NCBI GenBank assembly: GCA_035569435.1
Contig: DATMNB010000195.1
Location: 1 to 64,000 of the forward strand
DNA: 64,000 nucleotides
Reading direction: 5' to 3'
From: DASRDS01 sp035569435
GTDB taxonomy: Bacteria > Gemmatimonadota > Gemmatimonadetes > Gemmatimonadales > Gemmatimonadaceae
The translations under genes were made by a program, and so were the position numbers. Under the pieces are notes generated by a model that worked only from the letters and a program-made list of their open reading frames with translations, had not been told where the DNA came from and searched no databases. Shown piece after piece: positions 1 through 8,506 of this stretch. Each line of letters begins with the position of its first letter. The first letter of the stretch is position 1.

Positions 1-48
1 CGCTCGGCGCCGGCGATCGACGTCCCGAACGGCGGGCGCTCACCGGGA

Positions 49-64
49 TGTTCCACGTGAAACA
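49..64. promoter_or_regulatory. parS: parS site 1 (ParB-binding centromere)
   Basis: The sequence is TGTTCCACGTGAAACA, which matches the bacterial parS consensus TGTTNCACGTGAAACA. It is the leftmost of five sites around parA. ParB nucleates here and spreads; ParA then moves the complex. Its right half differs by one base from the other four sites. Confidence 0.93.
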
Positions 65-155
65 TCGGCGGCGGAAGATGGACCGCGGAAGGTCGTTGGC
101 CACGGCGCTGGCGCCCCGCGGTGCCGGCGGGAGCACGCCCGCGACCCCAGCGGGA

Positions 156-171
156 TGTTCCACGTGGAACA
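156..171. promoter_or_regulatory. parS: parS site 2
   Basis: TGTTCCACGTGGAACA, a perfect 16-bp palindrome and a consensus parS variant. It is preceded by a GGGAGCACG..CCGCGACCCC block that also precedes site 3, so the site sits in a larger degenerate repeat. Confidence 0.92.
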
Positions 172-454
172 TCGGACGATGGGACGGACCGGCGATGCCC
201 GTAGGCTGCCGCGGACGCGGGGTGGCGCCGCCGTCTCGTCCATTACTGGGTCCCTCTCGTCGATTACTGTAGAACGCCTGCCGGCAGAATGCCTTCCGTC
301 CAGATGGCCGGGATGGGGCTGAGCCGGCTTTCCTGCGAATCTGGACGAACCGCCCCAGTGTCTTGACCGTGCAGTGCGCGGGGGTAAGCCGGGTGCTCGG
401 CGGCGCGATCGGCATCCACGAACGGTGGGAGCACGTCCGCGACCCCCGATGCGA

Positions 455-470
455 TGTTCCACGTGGAACA
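455..470. promoter_or_regulatory. parS: parS site 3
   Basis: TGTTCCACGTGGAACA, identical to sites 2, 4 and 5. The flanks resemble site 2 on both sides (GGGAGCACG and GCGACCCC before; ATCGGRCGRTGGG after), indicating duplication of a unit larger than the binding site. Confidence 0.92.
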
Positions 471-742
471 TCGGGCGGTGGGCAGCTGGAGCTGGGAAGT
501 CGCCGCGCCGGCCGTGGCGCTGGCGCGGGGTGCGCCGTCTCATCGATCACTTGAAATCGCCTACTGTCTCGATGGCCGGAATAGGCTTGGCCGGCTGTCC
601 GTGCGGATCCGAATACCGTCCATACCGGTTGACGGTAACAGCCACGCGCTACCCGTGATCACCCTCGCGGAAGATCGATCGACATCCGCGAAGCGCGGAC
701 GCGCGCCCTACGCGTGCTGCCGTGCCCCCGCGTGGGCTGCGA

Positions 743-758
743 TGTTCCACGTGGAACA
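743..758. promoter_or_regulatory. parS: parS site 4
   Basis: TGTTCCACGTGGAACA, perfect palindrome, 184 bp downstream of the parA stop codon. Together with sites 1-3 it makes a four-site array within about 710 bp. Confidence 0.92.
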
Positions 759-883
759 TCAGGGGGTCGTCGCCGCGATCGGGAGCCATGCCTTGCGCGC
801 AGCAGGGTGCCCGGACGCATGCCGGTAACCGTGCCGTCTCGAGACCTTCCGAGAGGGACCGAGTCGAGGCCGCCCCGTGCTAC

Positions 884-943
884 CGGGCGGGGATCGTCCG
901 GGCGGGGATCGTCCGGGCGGGAATCGTCCGGGCGGGAATCGTC
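884..943. repeat. Four tandem copies of a 15-bp repeat at the parA 3' end
   Basis: The unit CGGGCGGGRATCGTC is repeated four times without spacers; two copies have G and two have A at the variable base. The last copy runs into the parA stop codon. The period is a multiple of three. It looks like replication slippage and no function is evident. Confidence 0.9.
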
Positions 944-1832
944 ACCACTGGAAGGGGTCCTCATCCCGCACGGATTCCATCGACCCCGCCCCATCCGCCT
1001 GCGTCGCGGGATCCGGGACCTGCGCCTCTTCGATGGCGTCAGCCCGCGCGAGCGACCCGGCAGGCAGGTGATATCGCGCCAACAGCTCCTTCGCGGCCGC
1101 GATGTACGACTGCGCCCCGACCGAGGCGACGTCGTACAGAATGATCGGCTTCCCATGACTCGGCGCCTCGGCCAGCCGAATATTCCGCGGGATGGCCGTC
1201 GCGAGAACCCGATCGCCAAAGTACTCCCGCGCATCGAGCGCCACCTGCCGCGACAGATTGAGCCGCACGTCATACATGGTGAGCAACACCGCATCGACCG
1301 TGAGCCCTGGATTGAGCCCGCGCTGAACGATCTGAATCGTGTTCAGGAGCTGCGACAGACCCTCGAGCGCGTAGTACTCACACTGCACCGGAATCAACAC
1401 CGCGTCAGCCGCAGCCAGCATGTTGATCGTGATCAGCCCGAGCGACGGCGGACAGTCGATGAGAATCAAATCGTACGCATCGCGAATCGGCTCGAGCGCG
1501 TCCCGCATGGCCCGGTCGCGATTCGGTCGATCGACCAACTCGACTTCCGCCCCCGCCAGGTCCGGCGTCGCCGGCAACACGTCGAGCTGCTTGAACTGCA
1601 CGCTCCGATGCCGGACGCTTTCGGCCGACGCGCGTCCGATGAGCGCGTCATAGACCGTGTCGCCGAGGGCACTGCGATCGATGCCAACACCACTCGTCGC
1701 GTTCGCCTGAGGATCGCCGTCGACGAGGAGCGTCCGCTGCTCCGCCACCGCGAAACTGGCCGCCAAGTTGACGGCACTCGTCGTCTTCCCAACCCCGCCC
1801 TTCTGATTCGCGATGGCGAGCACTCGACCCAC
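942..1832 (-). CDS. parA: Chromosome-partitioning ATPase ParA (Soj)
   Basis: A deviant-Walker ATPase of the ParA/MinD family that binds DNA non-specifically and moves ParB-parS complexes during chromosome segregation. Visible motifs are Walker A KGGVGKTT (residues 11-18), the A' motif LLVDGDPQ (35-42) and LILIDCPPS near residue 120. I chose the GTG start at 1832 because GGAGAGGGG sits just upstream and family similarity begins at GRVLAIANQKGG; the open frame extends further but is not conserved. At 296 residues it is about 35 longer than typical chromosomal ParA, owing to an acidic, low-complexity tail ending DEDPFQW. Five parS sites flank it. No parB follows within the window, which is unusual for this locus. 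Confidence 0.95.
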   Translation of the reverse strand: MGRVLAIANQKGGVGKTTSAVNLAASFAVAEQRTLLVDGDPQANATSGVGIDRSALGDTVYDALIGRASAESVRHRSVQFKQLDVLPATPDLAGAEVELVDRPNRDRAMRDALEPIRDAYDLILIDCPPSLGLITINMLAAADAVLIPVQCEYYALEGLSQLLNTIQIVQRGLNPGLTVDAVLLTMYDVRLNLSRQVALDAREYFGDRVLATAIPRNIRLAEAPSHGKPIILYDVASVGAQSYIAAAKELLARYHLPAGSLARADAIEEAQVPDPATQADGAGSMESVRDEDPFQW

Positions 1833-2440
1833 GGCCCCTCTCCACGATTGAGGACGACACGATACGGAGGACACCCTCGATCCGCCACTGCTATGCGGAG
1901 GGATCTTCGTTCGAGGGACACCGACACCAGGACCCATGGTGGCGCTAGGGTCCAACGCGATGCTCGACAACCGACGCGTGCGCACGGAGTGACGCACACG
2001 CTCGAACATCGCCGCAACAGTCTAACGATGTGCGAGAGGATCAACGTCGCGGCGGCCTAAGATAACCCAACCGGGCGATGTTCCACGTGGAACATCGGAC
2101 GTCGACGCGGCCGCAGTGTCGAAGCAGCCAGATTCGAAGCAGCTAGACGTAAACGCGCTCCTCGGAGCCTCTGAGTCCCTGTCCCCGCTGTCGAGCAGTA
2201 GTGCCTCACTGTCGGCCCACTGTCGCGTCGTTAGCTGCAGGCCGCGTTGCCACGTGTTCGCGCGGCGGCAGGTCGGCGCCGAAGCCAATGTCGTTGGCCT
2301 CACACGGTAAGAGCGCTGCGGCGGCGCTGGTCGTGGACGGCGCCGGGACGTTCCGCGTATCGCGCTCATGTAGTTCTTGAACTGTCGCGCCAACATCGCG
2401 ACAGTCGGGCGCTGGTGTCGTGACGTGAGGCGCCAGACCG
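1833..2440. other. Intergenic region upstream of parA
   Basis: About 600 bp without a recognisable gene. It contains parS site 5 at 2079-2094 and a short direct repeat, TCGAAGCAGC(C/T)AGA, at 2119-2132 and 2134-2147. The parA promoter should lie just above 1832, but I see no strong -35/-10 pair. Confidence 0.5.
2079..2094. promoter_or_regulatory. parS: parS site 5
   Basis: TGTTCCACGTGGAACA, the same perfect palindrome as sites 2-4, located upstream of parA, so the gene is bracketed by parS sites. Confidence 0.92.
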
Positions 2441-3892
2441 CTAGCGACGCACCGCCACCGCCGCCTCCCGCAACAACGTCCACGCCGTCGCCACATGCCG
2501 CGGCTCCGTCCGCAGGTTCCCGATCGCGAGCCGCAGCACGATGCGCCCCCCGAGCCGATTGTGCGAGAGATACACCTGCCCACCCGCATTCACGCGCGCG
2601 AGCAGCGCCAGATTGAGCGCGTCGGCCGCGGCGTCATCGACGCCCGCGGGCGCATAGCGAAAGCACACGAGCGACAACGGCACCGGCGCCACCCGCTCCC
2701 ACTCGGGATCCGCGTCGACCCACCCGGCAAACTCCCGCGCCATCGCGCAGTGGCTTCGGATCCGCGCCACGAGCCCGTCGACGCCAAACGTGCGCATGAC
2801 CGTCCACAGCTTGAGCGCCCGGAATCGATGCCCGAGCTGCATCCCGTAGTCCATGTAGTTGACGACCGCGTCATCAACCGCCGTCACCAGGTACTCCGGA
2901 ACAAGCGAGAACGCGCGCTTGAGCACCCCCGGATGCCGCGTGTACAACGTCGAGCAGTCAATCGGCGTGAACAACCACTTGTGCGGATTGACCACGACCG
3001 AGTCGGCCCGCTCGACACCGGCAAAGATCCGCCGCTCTTCGGGCACGATCGCCGCCATGCCGCCATAGGCGCCATCGACGTGCAGCCAGAGCCCCTCTCG
3101 TTCGCAGATGTCCGCGATCGCCGGCACGGGATCAATACTCGCCGTGCCGGTCGTGCCCACCGTCGCCACCGCCGCGAGCGGTAGATATCCCCGGGCCCGA
3201 TCCTCCCGGATGGCCTCGGCGAGCGCGTCGGGCCGCATGCGCCACTCGCGGTCCACCGCCACGTGGACCACGTTGTCCGACCCGAAACCAAGCGTGATCG
3301 CCGCCTTGTCGATCGACGAGTGCACCTGTTCGGAGGCGTAGACACGCATGACCGGCACGTCCGCGCGACCCGCCAACCCCCGCTCGCGCACCGCCAGCCC
3401 GGGCCGCGACTCTCGCGCGGCGGCCAGCGCCAACATCGTCGAGATCGACGCCGTGTCGGTAATGATCCCAAACCACCCCGCCGGCAGCCCCAACAGCTGT
3501 CGCAGCCAGTCGAGGACGACTTGCTCGAGCTCCGTCGCCGCCGGACTCGTTTGCCAGAGCATGGCGTTCACATTGAGCGCCGCCGTCATCAGTTCGGCGA
3601 GAATGCCAGGCCCCGACCCGGTGATCGCGAAATAGGCGAAGAATCCCGGGTGGTTCCAGTGCGTGATCCCCGGCAGGATGTGCGCATGGATGTCGGCCCA
3701 GATCGCGTCCCACGACTCCCCCTGCTCGGGCGGCGTCGCGGGAAGCGCCCGCCGCACGTCGCCCGGCGCCGACCGCGCCATCACCGGGTACTGCTCGGCG
3801 TCGGACAGATAGTCGGCCACCCACTGGACGACGTCATGGCCCGCCGACGCGAAGGCGGCGGGATCCATGTCGCCCAACCCCGCGTCGCTCAC
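2441..3892 (-). CDS. Pyridoxal-phosphate-dependent aromatic amino-acid decarboxylase family protein
   Basis: A group II PLP decarboxylase (DOPA/tyrosine/tryptophan decarboxylase family) of 483 residues, normal for the family. The PLP-binding lysine is Lys305 in NPHKWLF. His191 in the EQVHSS motif should stack on the cofactor, and Asp273 in HVDGAYGG should contact the pyridine nitrogen. The start is GTG at 3892, with GGAGG seven bases upstream; its GTGA overlaps the stop codon of the preceding DUF885 gene. It is the last gene of an operon with fumarylacetoacetase, the terminal enzyme of tyrosine breakdown, which fits an aromatic substrate. The exact amino acid cannot be read from the sequence. 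Confidence 0.9.
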   Translation of the reverse strand: MSDAGLGDMDPAAFASAGHDVVQWVADYLSDAEQYPVMARSAPGDVRRALPATPPEQGESWDAIWADIHAHILPGITHWNHPGFFAYFAITGSGPGILAELMTAALNVNAMLWQTSPAATELEQVVLDWLRQLLGLPAGWFGIITDTASISTMLALAAARESRPGLAVRERGLAGRADVPVMRVYASEQVHSSIDKAAITLGFGSDNVVHVAVDREWRMRPDALAEAIREDRARGYLPLAAVATVGTTGTASIDPVPAIADICEREGLWLHVDGAYGGMAAIVPEERRIFAGVERADSVVVNPHKWLFTPIDCSTLYTRHPGVLKRAFSLVPEYLVTAVDDAVVNYMDYGMQLGHRFRALKLWTVMRTFGVDGLVARIRSHCAMAREFAGWVDADPEWERVAPVPLSLVCFRYAPAGVDDAAADALNLALLARVNAGGQVYLSHNRLGGRIVLRLAIGNLRTEPRHVATAWTLLREAAVAVRR

Positions 3893-5718
3893 TGCGTCGC
3901 CTCCTGGCACCGCGACGGAAAGGCATCGGCCGCCGGCGCCACGCCGGCATCGTAGAGCGCTTGGGCGGTTGGCACCGGCACCGGACCATAGAGCAGCGCC
4001 GTGTCGTGGAACCGACACAGGTTGAACCGCGCGCCCTCGCGCTGCTCGACCTCGCGCCGAAACTGCTTCCACGCCTGCTCGCCGGCGAAATACGTCACCA
4101 GCTGCACGTAGTCCAGCTTTGCACGCTGCAGCTTGGCCTCCGCCTCCGGCCGCTCCTGAAACGCATCGCGCATCATGAGCGTGACCGCGTCGGCCTCTCG
4201 CATCCCCATCGTGTGCAGCCGAATGTCGATGATCGCGTTGACGTAGATCCGCAGCATCCCTTTGAGCTCGGTCAACCGCGCCTTGACCGAGTCGCCGCCG
4301 TTCACCCCCTCGGCCCGCATCATGTGCTCCGTATACACCGCCCACCCCTCGACGTACGGCGTGTTCGCGTACACCGCCCGGAGCACTCGGCGCCCGGCAG
4401 GCTGGACGCGCCCCGCGTACAGTCCCTGGACGACATGCCCCGGCACCGCTTCGTGCGTCGTGAGCGAGAGCATCTTGTACCGGTTGTACTCGCGCAGCTT
4501 GGCCTCGGCACGATCGGCCGGCCAGCTGGACGGAATCGGGGTCACCCAATAAAACGTGGCGAGATGCGGCTCGAGCGGCGGCGCAAACACCGCGCCGGCC
4601 ACGCCATAAATCCCCCGCATGAACAGCGGCGTCGGAATCACCATCAGGTTGGAGAAGTCGTCGAGCGACACGATCCGATGGTCCCGGACGAACTGCTCCA
4701 ACGTCGCCACGTCATGCTCGGCTTCCGTGAGCAGCGAGTCCCGGTCGGCATGGTCGGCGCCGATGCGCGCCAACACTTCGCCGACCACGGCGTTGAGCGT
4801 GTCGTCGACGCTCCCGGCATGGTGGTGGTCGGGAAACCACGCCGCGTGCAGCGGCTCCGCCAACCGAAGCATCTCCGCCCGGGCGGCCGTCACGCTGTCC
4901 TCCGCGGCGCGCAACATCTCGGCCGGCGTGGCGGCGACTTGGAGATAGTCGCGCCACTTCCCCGCGAACAACGTCGGGCCGACGCGCCAGTCCCGTTCCG
5001 CACGCCGAGGCAGCGTGTCGCGCACGAACCGTTGGAAGCGCAGCAACGCGGAGTCGGCCGCGATACGGGCCGTGGCATAGCGCGCCACCGACGGCGTGCG
5101 GCTCACGAACGCCGCGCCCGTCGCGTCAATGAGGTCGATCACGCCGCCGGTCTCTTCGACCGCGACCTGACGGAAGGTCGGGTTCGACGCCTGCAGGATC
5201 GCCATCGCCTGGGCAATGAACGCCGGCACGCGCTCGACGCGCGACGTGAGATCGCGAGCCCGCGTCGCGGTGTCAGCGTACTCGAGGCTGATGTTCGAGA
5301 ACAACGTGCCGCCTAGGTCTTCCGCGTAGAGTTGCGGGCGCCACTCGTAGGCGCGCTCGTCGTCGAGCGCAAACAACGCGGAGGCCACGGCGTTCTGCAG
5401 GACCGCGTAGTCGACCCGCGTTTCTGGATCGAGTCCGGCGACGCGGATGTGGGCGAGTTGGGCTTTCACGCCGCGGTAGAACGCGCGTTCGCGGTCGAGC
5501 TCCGCCGGCGTGTATGCATCGAGGAGCCCATCGAGCTCGGTGACGCGGCCGATCGACGGATCGCGATACCGGTGCAGTCCGTCCTGCGTCGCCGTGCCTG
5601 GCGTGAAGCTGATGGCTCGCAGCACGAACGCATTGGCCAGGGCGGCCACCGCGGGCGCCGCGTTCTGGGCGCCGGCAGCAAGCGGCAGACAGAGCACGCC
5701 ACACAACAGCCGTCTCAT
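3889..5718 (-). CDS. Exported DUF885 family protein, putative zinc peptidase-like
   Basis: A 609-residue DUF885 protein. The N-terminus MRRLLCGVLCLPLAAGAQ is a signal peptide, so it acts outside the cytoplasm. The family hallmark HExxPGH is present as HEAVPGHVV near residue 417 and resembles a metallopeptidase site; a peptidase role is suspected for the family, not proven here. The ATG at 5718 overlaps the fumarylacetoacetase stop by 4 bp (ATGA), so this is the third of four coupled genes. An open frame extends 19 codons further upstream, but those codons fall in a short 9-bp repeat that encodes the fah C-terminus and precede the signal peptide. Confidence 0.88.
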   Translation of the reverse strand: MRRLLCGVLCLPLAAGAQNAAPAVAALANAFVLRAISFTPGTATQDGLHRYRDPSIGRVTELDGLLDAYTPAELDRERAFYRGVKAQLAHIRVAGLDPETRVDYAVLQNAVASALFALDDERAYEWRPQLYAEDLGGTLFSNISLEYADTATRARDLTSRVERVPAFIAQAMAILQASNPTFRQVAVEETGGVIDLIDATGAAFVSRTPSVARYATARIAADSALLRFQRFVRDTLPRRAERDWRVGPTLFAGKWRDYLQVAATPAEMLRAAEDSVTAARAEMLRLAEPLHAAWFPDHHHAGSVDDTLNAVVGEVLARIGADHADRDSLLTEAEHDVATLEQFVRDHRIVSLDDFSNLMVIPTPLFMRGIYGVAGAVFAPPLEPHLATFYWVTPIPSSWPADRAEAKLREYNRYKMLSLTTHEAVPGHVVQGLYAGRVQPAGRRVLRAVYANTPYVEGWAVYTEHMMRAEGVNGGDSVKARLTELKGMLRIYVNAIIDIRLHTMGMREADAVTLMMRDAFQERPEAEAKLQRAKLDYVQLVTYFAGEQAWKQFRREVEQREGARFNLCRFHDTALLYGPVPVPTAQALYDAGVAPAADAFPSRCQEATQ

Positions 5719-7037
5719 CCGCGCGATCCGCGCGATCCGCCCGATCTGTCCGATCCCGCGACGATCCCCCGGCACTCGCCAAATCCGATCCGCGCCGCGC
5801 CGGGACGCGCGCAGAAGGCGCGCATGGTGATCTCATCGCCGTCCTCGAGGAACGCCCGCGTCTCGCCGCCCGGCAGTGTGATACGTTCGGCCCCTCGCCG
5901 CGTGCGCTCCAACAGGGAGCCAAGCGAGTCCGGGGTAGGACCAGAGATGGTCCCGCTGGCGAGCAGGTCGCCCGGACGGACGTTGCACCCGTTACTGGTA
6001 TGGTGGGCGAGCATCTGGGCGACGGTCCAGTACATGTCGCGGAAGTTGCCGCGACTCAAACGCACCGGCGGGGTCCCCGCCGCACGCATGGCGGCCGACG
6101 CGAGCCAGACGTCGATCGTGATGTCGATGCCGCCGTCGCCGGTCGCGGCGAGATAGGGCAGCGGAGCCGGATCGGAAGGCGGTCGCTCGAAGGCGGGCAC
6201 GCGGAAGGGCGCCAACGCATCGAGCGTCACGACCCATGGCGAGACGGTCGTGGCGAAGCTCTTCGACAGGAACGGCCCAAGAGGTTGGTACTCCCAACTC
6301 TGGATGTCGCGCGCCGACCAATCGTTGACGAGGCAGAGGCCGAACACGTGCGACTCGGCGGCGTCGACCGGGACCGGCTCGCCGAGAGCGTTGCCTGGTC
6401 CGATGAAGAAACCCAGCTCGGTCTCGTAGTCCAGGGATCGCGTCGGCGCGAAGATGGGGTGATCCGCGTCCGGCACTTTGATCTGGCCGGCCGGCCGGAG
6501 AATCGACGTGCCGCTCGCGACCAGCGACGACGCGCGGCCGTGATAGCCGATCGGGACGTACTTATAGTTGGGGAGCAGCGGATTATCCGGGCGGAAGAGG
6601 CGCCCGACGTTGGTCGCGTGGAAGATCGACGCGTAGAAGTCGGTGTAGTCGCCGACAGCCGCCGGGAGTCCCAGCCGGACGTCGGATGCCCGCACCAGTA
6701 TCCGGTCGGCGAGCGGGCGATCGTCGCGCAGTCGGGCAGTATCCGCCCGGAGCAGGTGGCTGATCGCGCGGCGCAAGGCGGCCCATGACGCCCCGCCGAG
6801 TGCCATCAGGCCATTAAGGGTGTCACTCCGACAGGCGTGAGCGGCGGTCGCTGCGGCGGCGTCGCGGAACAGCCCGGCGTCGAGCGCCGCAACCACATCG
6901 AACACCCGATCCCCGATCGCCACACCGACGCGAGACTCGAAGATGCCGAACGGCAAATTCTGGATCGGGAAATCAGTCTCTGGTGCCTGGGCCGATGCGA
7001 CCCATGATTGGAGCTCCGGTGCGTGGGTCTCGTCCAC
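5715..7037 (-). CDS. fahA: Fumarylacetoacetase
   Basis: Hydrolyses 4-fumarylacetoacetate to fumarate and acetoacetate, the last step of tyrosine and homogentisate degradation. The 440-residue protein has the N-terminal FAH domain (FPIQNLPFGIF) and the catalytic domain, with FYASIFHATNVGRLFRP, YETELGFFIG and NDWSARDIQSWEYQPLGPFLSKSF, carrying the expected acidic metal ligands. It starts at GTG 7037, immediately after the TAG of the upstream gene. The C-terminus is odd: a tail reading SDRSGGSRGSRG is encoded by tandem imperfect 9-bp repeats (about 5719-5757). Homogentisate dioxygenase and maleylacetoacetate isomerase are not in the window. Confidence 0.95.
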   Translation of the reverse strand: MDETHAPELQSWVASAQAPETDFPIQNLPFGIFESRVGVAIGDRVFDVVAALDAGLFRDAAAATAAHACRSDTLNGLMALGGASWAALRRAISHLLRADTARLRDDRPLADRILVRASDVRLGLPAAVGDYTDFYASIFHATNVGRLFRPDNPLLPNYKYVPIGYHGRASSLVASGTSILRPAGQIKVPDADHPIFAPTRSLDYETELGFFIGPGNALGEPVPVDAAESHVFGLCLVNDWSARDIQSWEYQPLGPFLSKSFATTVSPWVVTLDALAPFRVPAFERPPSDPAPLPYLAATGDGGIDITIDVWLASAAMRAAGTPPVRLSRGNFRDMYWTVAQMLAHHTSNGCNVRPGDLLASGTISGPTPDSLGSLLERTRRGAERITLPGGETRAFLEDGDEITMRAFCARPGAARIGFGECRGIVAGSDRSGGSRGSRG

Positions 7038-7973
7038 CTAGAGGCCGAGCCCCCGCAACTCATCGATGGGCTCCCGAAACGAACACGACCCAAACGACAG
7101 CGCAAAGTTTGCCCGCGCGGCACGGATCGCCGGCGTCGTGGCGCGCCGATTCCCCCACGTCACCCCCTCGGCGTCGAACGCAAACGCGCGAGCCATCCGC
7201 TCATCCAACATCGCCACCGCATCCGCCGCCGGCACGCCGATGCGGACGAACGTCGCCGCGATGAACACGTTCATGAACCCGTGCATCGTGGCGGTCGGAC
7301 TGTCCGGCTCATACGTGAGCCGGTAGTCCCCACGCACCGGGTGATGCAGTCCGGCCGTCGCCTTGAACGCCACCGCCGCCCGCGCGCAAGCGCGGAAGAA
7401 CCGCACCAACTCCGCCGCCCCCGGAATCGCCTCTTCCGTCGTCCCCCCCGTCCGCACCTTGGCCCGCGCCCCGGCGTGCGACAATTCGGCGATGAGCGGC
7501 GACGGATCGATCGTCGTCGGGATCTCCACGAACAACTCGATGTCCTCGGGCCGTGCCGCCACGAGCCGCGCGATGTCGGCCGCGCTCGCCGCCTTGCCCT
7601 CGATCGCATCAATCGTCGCGAACCCCGTCCCCCGCCCCACCCGGTGCCGTCGATTGAACTCGGCGACCCGCGCGAGGTCGCGATCCAGGTCGGGCCCGAC
7701 GAGCGCGCTCACCCGCCACGGCGCGGCCGCCCGCCCACTCGCTCGCCCAAACAACGGCACCGCCTCGTCCTCGAGCTCCTCGAGCCGCGCCGCTCCCACG
7801 ATGAACCGTCCGAGCGTGCGTCGATCCGTATCGCCGACATACGTCGCATAGCTCCGCACCGCCTGCCCCATCGCGAGCGCAGCCGGCGGAAACAGTCCCG
7901 CATAGTCGACGAGCCCCGCGACCAGCGCGTCGACCGACGCCAATCGGGCCGGGGATGAAGAAACGGTCATCAC
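7038..7973 (-). CDS. Conserved hypothetical protein in fumarylacetoacetase operon
   Basis: A 311-residue soluble protein without signal peptide or membrane segments; I do not recognise a named family. The pattern of alternating beta strands and helices (VSALVGPDL, GFATIDAIEG, ELFVEIPTT, AKVRTGG, VAFKATAGLHHPV) suggests a TIM-barrel-like fold, and KATAGLHHPVR looks like an active-site loop; both are inference. It is the first gene of the four-gene run ending in the decarboxylase and abuts fahA with no spacing, so a role in the same aromatic pathway is plausible. GTG at 7973 and ATG at 7970 are both possible starts; TATTAT lies 6 nt before the GTG. Confidence 0.8.
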   Translation of the reverse strand: MMTVSSSPARLASVDALVAGLVDYAGLFPPAALAMGQAVRSYATYVGDTDRRTLGRFIVGAARLEELEDEAVPLFGRASGRAAAPWRVSALVGPDLDRDLARVAEFNRRHRVGRGTGFATIDAIEGKAASAADIARLVAARPEDIELFVEIPTTIDPSPLIAELSHAGARAKVRTGGTTEEAIPGAAELVRFFRACARAAVAFKATAGLHHPVRGDYRLTYEPDSPTATMHGFMNVFIAATFVRIGVPAADAVAMLDERMARAFAFDAEGVTWGNRRATTPAIRAARANFALSFGSCSFREPIDELRGLGL

Positions 7974-7979
7974 GCCCTA

Positions 7980-7985
7980 ATAATA
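7980..7985 (-). promoter_or_regulatory. Candidate leaderless promoter -10 for the fah operon
   Basis: On the minus strand TATTAT is followed by TAGGGC and then the GTG start at 7973. There is no ribosome-binding site, so transcription would begin at or near the start codon. Confidence 0.45.
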
Positions 7986-8004
7986 CCCATCCAACCGGGC
8001 GTAG

Positions 8005-8496
8005 CTACGTATTCGCCTCGCGCCCACGCGCCGCCGCCCACGCGCCAAGCGCCGGGCCGACGCCCAGGATGACCAGGAGGACACGCCCAACCGGAACCGA
8101 GGTGTCGAGCACCGCCGATGCGTGGTTCTCCGGATCGTAGTGCACGACGACCGGCTGACCGGCCGCGTGCTCACTAAGCGCCCGCGCGGTCGCCTCGCGC
8201 GCGGACGGCGCCAGGATGCCGTATCGGGAGCTCGTGAACTGCTGCCCGTCCAACGCGTACGTATATGTCACGTGCAGCCGAGGCTCGATGATCCGGCGGT
8301 GCCCGCCGTATCTGCCGCTCGCGTACCCCACCGCGTCCCAGGTGATGGCCGCCGCGGTCATCGTGCCGGGCGCCACTGGCCACCGCGCCGTCGTCGCGAC
8401 GCTCAGCAAGTCCATGGCGTTCAATGCGGCCACGCCCGCGCCGATGACGATGACGATCCATGCCATCGACGACAGCCCCGCCGTACGCGGACTCAC
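8005..8496 (-). CDS. DUF3592 domain membrane-anchored protein
   Basis: A 163-residue protein with a hydrophobic N-terminal segment (MAWIVIVIGAGVAALNAM), a central beta-rich domain (RLHVTYTYALDGQQFTSSRYG, then VVHYDPENHASAVL) and a second C-terminal membrane segment (VLLVILGVGPALGAW). This is the DUF3592 layout; the VxYxPxxPxxAxL-type motif is visible as VHYDPENHASAVL. Function is unknown. It starts 10 bp after the stop of the upstream M13 peptidase and is probably cotranscribed with it. Confidence 0.8.
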   Translation of the reverse strand: MSPRTAGLSSMAWIVIVIGAGVAALNAMDLLSVATTARWPVAPGTMTAAAITWDAVGYASGRYGGHRRIIEPRLHVTYTYALDGQQFTSSRYGILAPSAREATARALSEHAAGQPVVVHYDPENHASAVLDTSVPVGRVLLVILGVGPALGAWAAARGREANT

Positions 8497-8506
8497 GAGC
8501 GCGCGT

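Larger units (their letters stand above)
1..941. other. Non-coding parS array region downstream of parA
   Basis: I see no convincing gene here; the open frames reading MFHVEH or DVPRGTS are translations of the parS palindrome. The stretch holds parS sites 1-4 and diverged repeats: an ATGGCCGG(G/A)AT..GGCT..GCCGGCT block occurs near 304-345 and again near 572-613, and GCCGTCTC(G/A)TC..TTAC/CACTT motifs recur. parB, usually directly after parA, must lie beyond the left edge or elsewhere. Confidence 0.7.

Noticed and set aside
40..828. Several open frames with MFHVEH or DVPRGTS
   Set aside because: These are translations of the repeated parS palindrome in different frames; no conserved protein and no consistent strand.
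884..943. Possible CRISPR repeats
   Set aside because: Units are 15 bp and contiguous, with no spacers and no cas genes.
1833..2009. N-terminal extension of ParA
   Set aside because: The extra 59 codons are not ParA-like, and a strong ribosome-binding site directly precedes the GTG at 1832.
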